Below, one piece after another: positions 5,025 to 5,356 of a stretch of 5,356 nucleotides of DNA (position 1 is the first letter of the stretch; every line of letters begins with the position of its first letter). Source of the DNA: Sedimentisphaerales bacterium (lineage in GTDB: Bacteria > Planctomycetota > Phycisphaerae > Sedimentisphaerales > Anaerobacaceae). Position numbers and translations under genes: made by a program. The DNA is taken from positions 1 to 5,356 of the forward strand of contig DAOVMB010000216.1 of NCBI GenBank assembly GCA_030630905.1. The letters are read 5' to 3'. Below the pieces are notes generated by a model that saw nothing but the letters and a program-made list of their open reading frames with translations, was not told the origin of the DNA and did not search any database.

Positions 5025-5030
5025 CTCCTC
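5025..5030 (-). promoter_or_regulatory. Ribosome-binding site fixing the GH5 start
   Basis: Read on the minus strand, GAGGAG (5030-5025) stands 8 bases before the ATG at 5016. It supports the start that puts the twin-arginine motif at residues 5-6, and argues against the longer frame beginning at 5118. Confidence 0.8.
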
Positions 5031-5067
5031 TTGAAAAAACAACTCCTCGCGACTGAGAACTTGCATA

Positions 5068-5096
5068 TTGACTATTAGATATAAAAGTAATAGTAA
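5068..5096 (+). promoter_or_regulatory. Possible weak promoter for der
   Basis: In the 117-base AT-rich divergent gap, TTGACT (5068-5073) is followed after 17 bases by TAGTAA (5091-5096), a poor -10 match. Transcription would begin near 5103, about 30 bases before der. The minus-strand promoter for the GH5 gene must also lie in this gap or inside der, but no convincing pair of boxes is visible for it. Confidence 0.3.
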
Positions 5097-5133
5097 TTAC
5101 TGAAAAGAAGATAAGCAATAGGAAATTATCAGA

Positions 5134-5356
5134 ATGGCGTTACCTGTGGTTGCGATAATCGGTCGGCCTAATGTGGGCAAGAGCAGTCTTTTGAATGCGT
5201 TGGCGGGGCAGATGATAAGTATTGTCGAGCCTACCGCCGGCGTTACGAGAGACCGGGTGAGCACAATTATCGGCCGGGACGAGCAGTACTTCGAGCTTGT
5301 CGATACCGGCGGATACGGGATAGTTGACAGCGACCTGCTGAGCGAGCATATCGAGC
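5134..5356 (+). CDS. der: Ribosome-assembly GTPase Der (EngA), N-terminal part
   Basis: The first 74 residues are those of Der, the tandem-domain GTPase needed to mature the 50S ribosomal subunit in the cytoplasm. The first G domain starts at once: G1/P-loop GRPNVGKS (10-17), the G2 threonine in GVTRD (Thr38), and G3 DTGG (57-60) followed by YGIVDSD. Full-length Der is usually about 440-500 residues with a second G domain and a KH-like tail, so the rest lies beyond the right edge. AGGAA at 5120-5124, 9 bases before the ATG, supports the start. The P-loop after only nine residues and the lysine-serine pair separate it from Era and MnmE, which carry their G domain differently. It is a housekeeping gene and probably functionally unrelated to its GH5 neighbour. 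Confidence 0.93.
   Translation, partial: MALPVVAIIGRPNVGKSSLLNALAGQMISIVEPTAGVTRDRVSTIIGRDEQYFELVDTGGYGIVDSDLLSEHIE

Noticed and set aside
5017..5118. Longer start for the GH5 enzyme at 5118
   Set aside because: The extension crosses the ribosome-binding site of the ATG at 5016 and would bury the twin-arginine signal inside the protein.

Overview
The window looks like a piece of a Planctomycetota chromosome, most likely class Phycisphaerae (Sedimentisphaerales-like). The evidence is a tandem pair of prepilin-type proteins with the H-X9-DG C-terminal motif that planctomycetes have expanded, a Sec-exported protein with a type I dockerin-like tail, a Tat-exported glycoside hydrolase family 5 (GH5) enzyme, and the start of the essential GTPase Der. 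The placement rests on protein style, because there is no rRNA or other phylogenetic marker here except 74 residues of Der.

Layout, left to right. Positions 1-113 (minus) hold the signal peptide and first mature residues of an exported protein that runs off the left edge. Positions 297-494 (minus) hold one decayed FG-GAP/VCBS-like repeat, a gene relic. A near-ideal extended -10 promoter (502-530) then drives two paralogous pseudopilin genes (583-1356 and 1368-2138) as a tight operon. From 2139 to 2640 there is no gene: it contains a 34-codon orphan copy of the 3' end of the GH5 gene (2151-2258, minus), an imperfect inverted repeat (2283-2341), no recognisable feature from about 2360 to 2483, a second consensus-like promoter (2484-2512), and a 121-base untranslated leader that can fold in competing ways. 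The dockerin-tailed secreted protein is at 2641-3765. After a convergent spacer comes the minus-strand GH5 gene (true start 5016, end 3934), followed by an AT-rich divergent promoter region and der (5134 to the window end, plus).

The window reads as surface and polysaccharide biology. Prepilin-like proteins are inserted by a type II secretion/type IV pilus-type machinery. A dockerin-bearing exported protein could be anchored through an unseen cohesin. A Tat-exported GH5 enzyme is expected to hydrolyse a beta-glucan or beta-mannan outside the cytoplasm. No co-regulation of these three units can be shown; they have separate promoters and orientations.

The less ordinary signals are the two gene relics (an FG-GAP repeat and a GH5 tail whose differences from the intact gene are mostly synonymous), the structured leader before the dockerin gene, and the two cysteine clusters in the dockerin protein. 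I found no CRISPR array, tRNA, rRNA, transposase or phage gene, and no convincing evidence of a wholly new multi-gene system.
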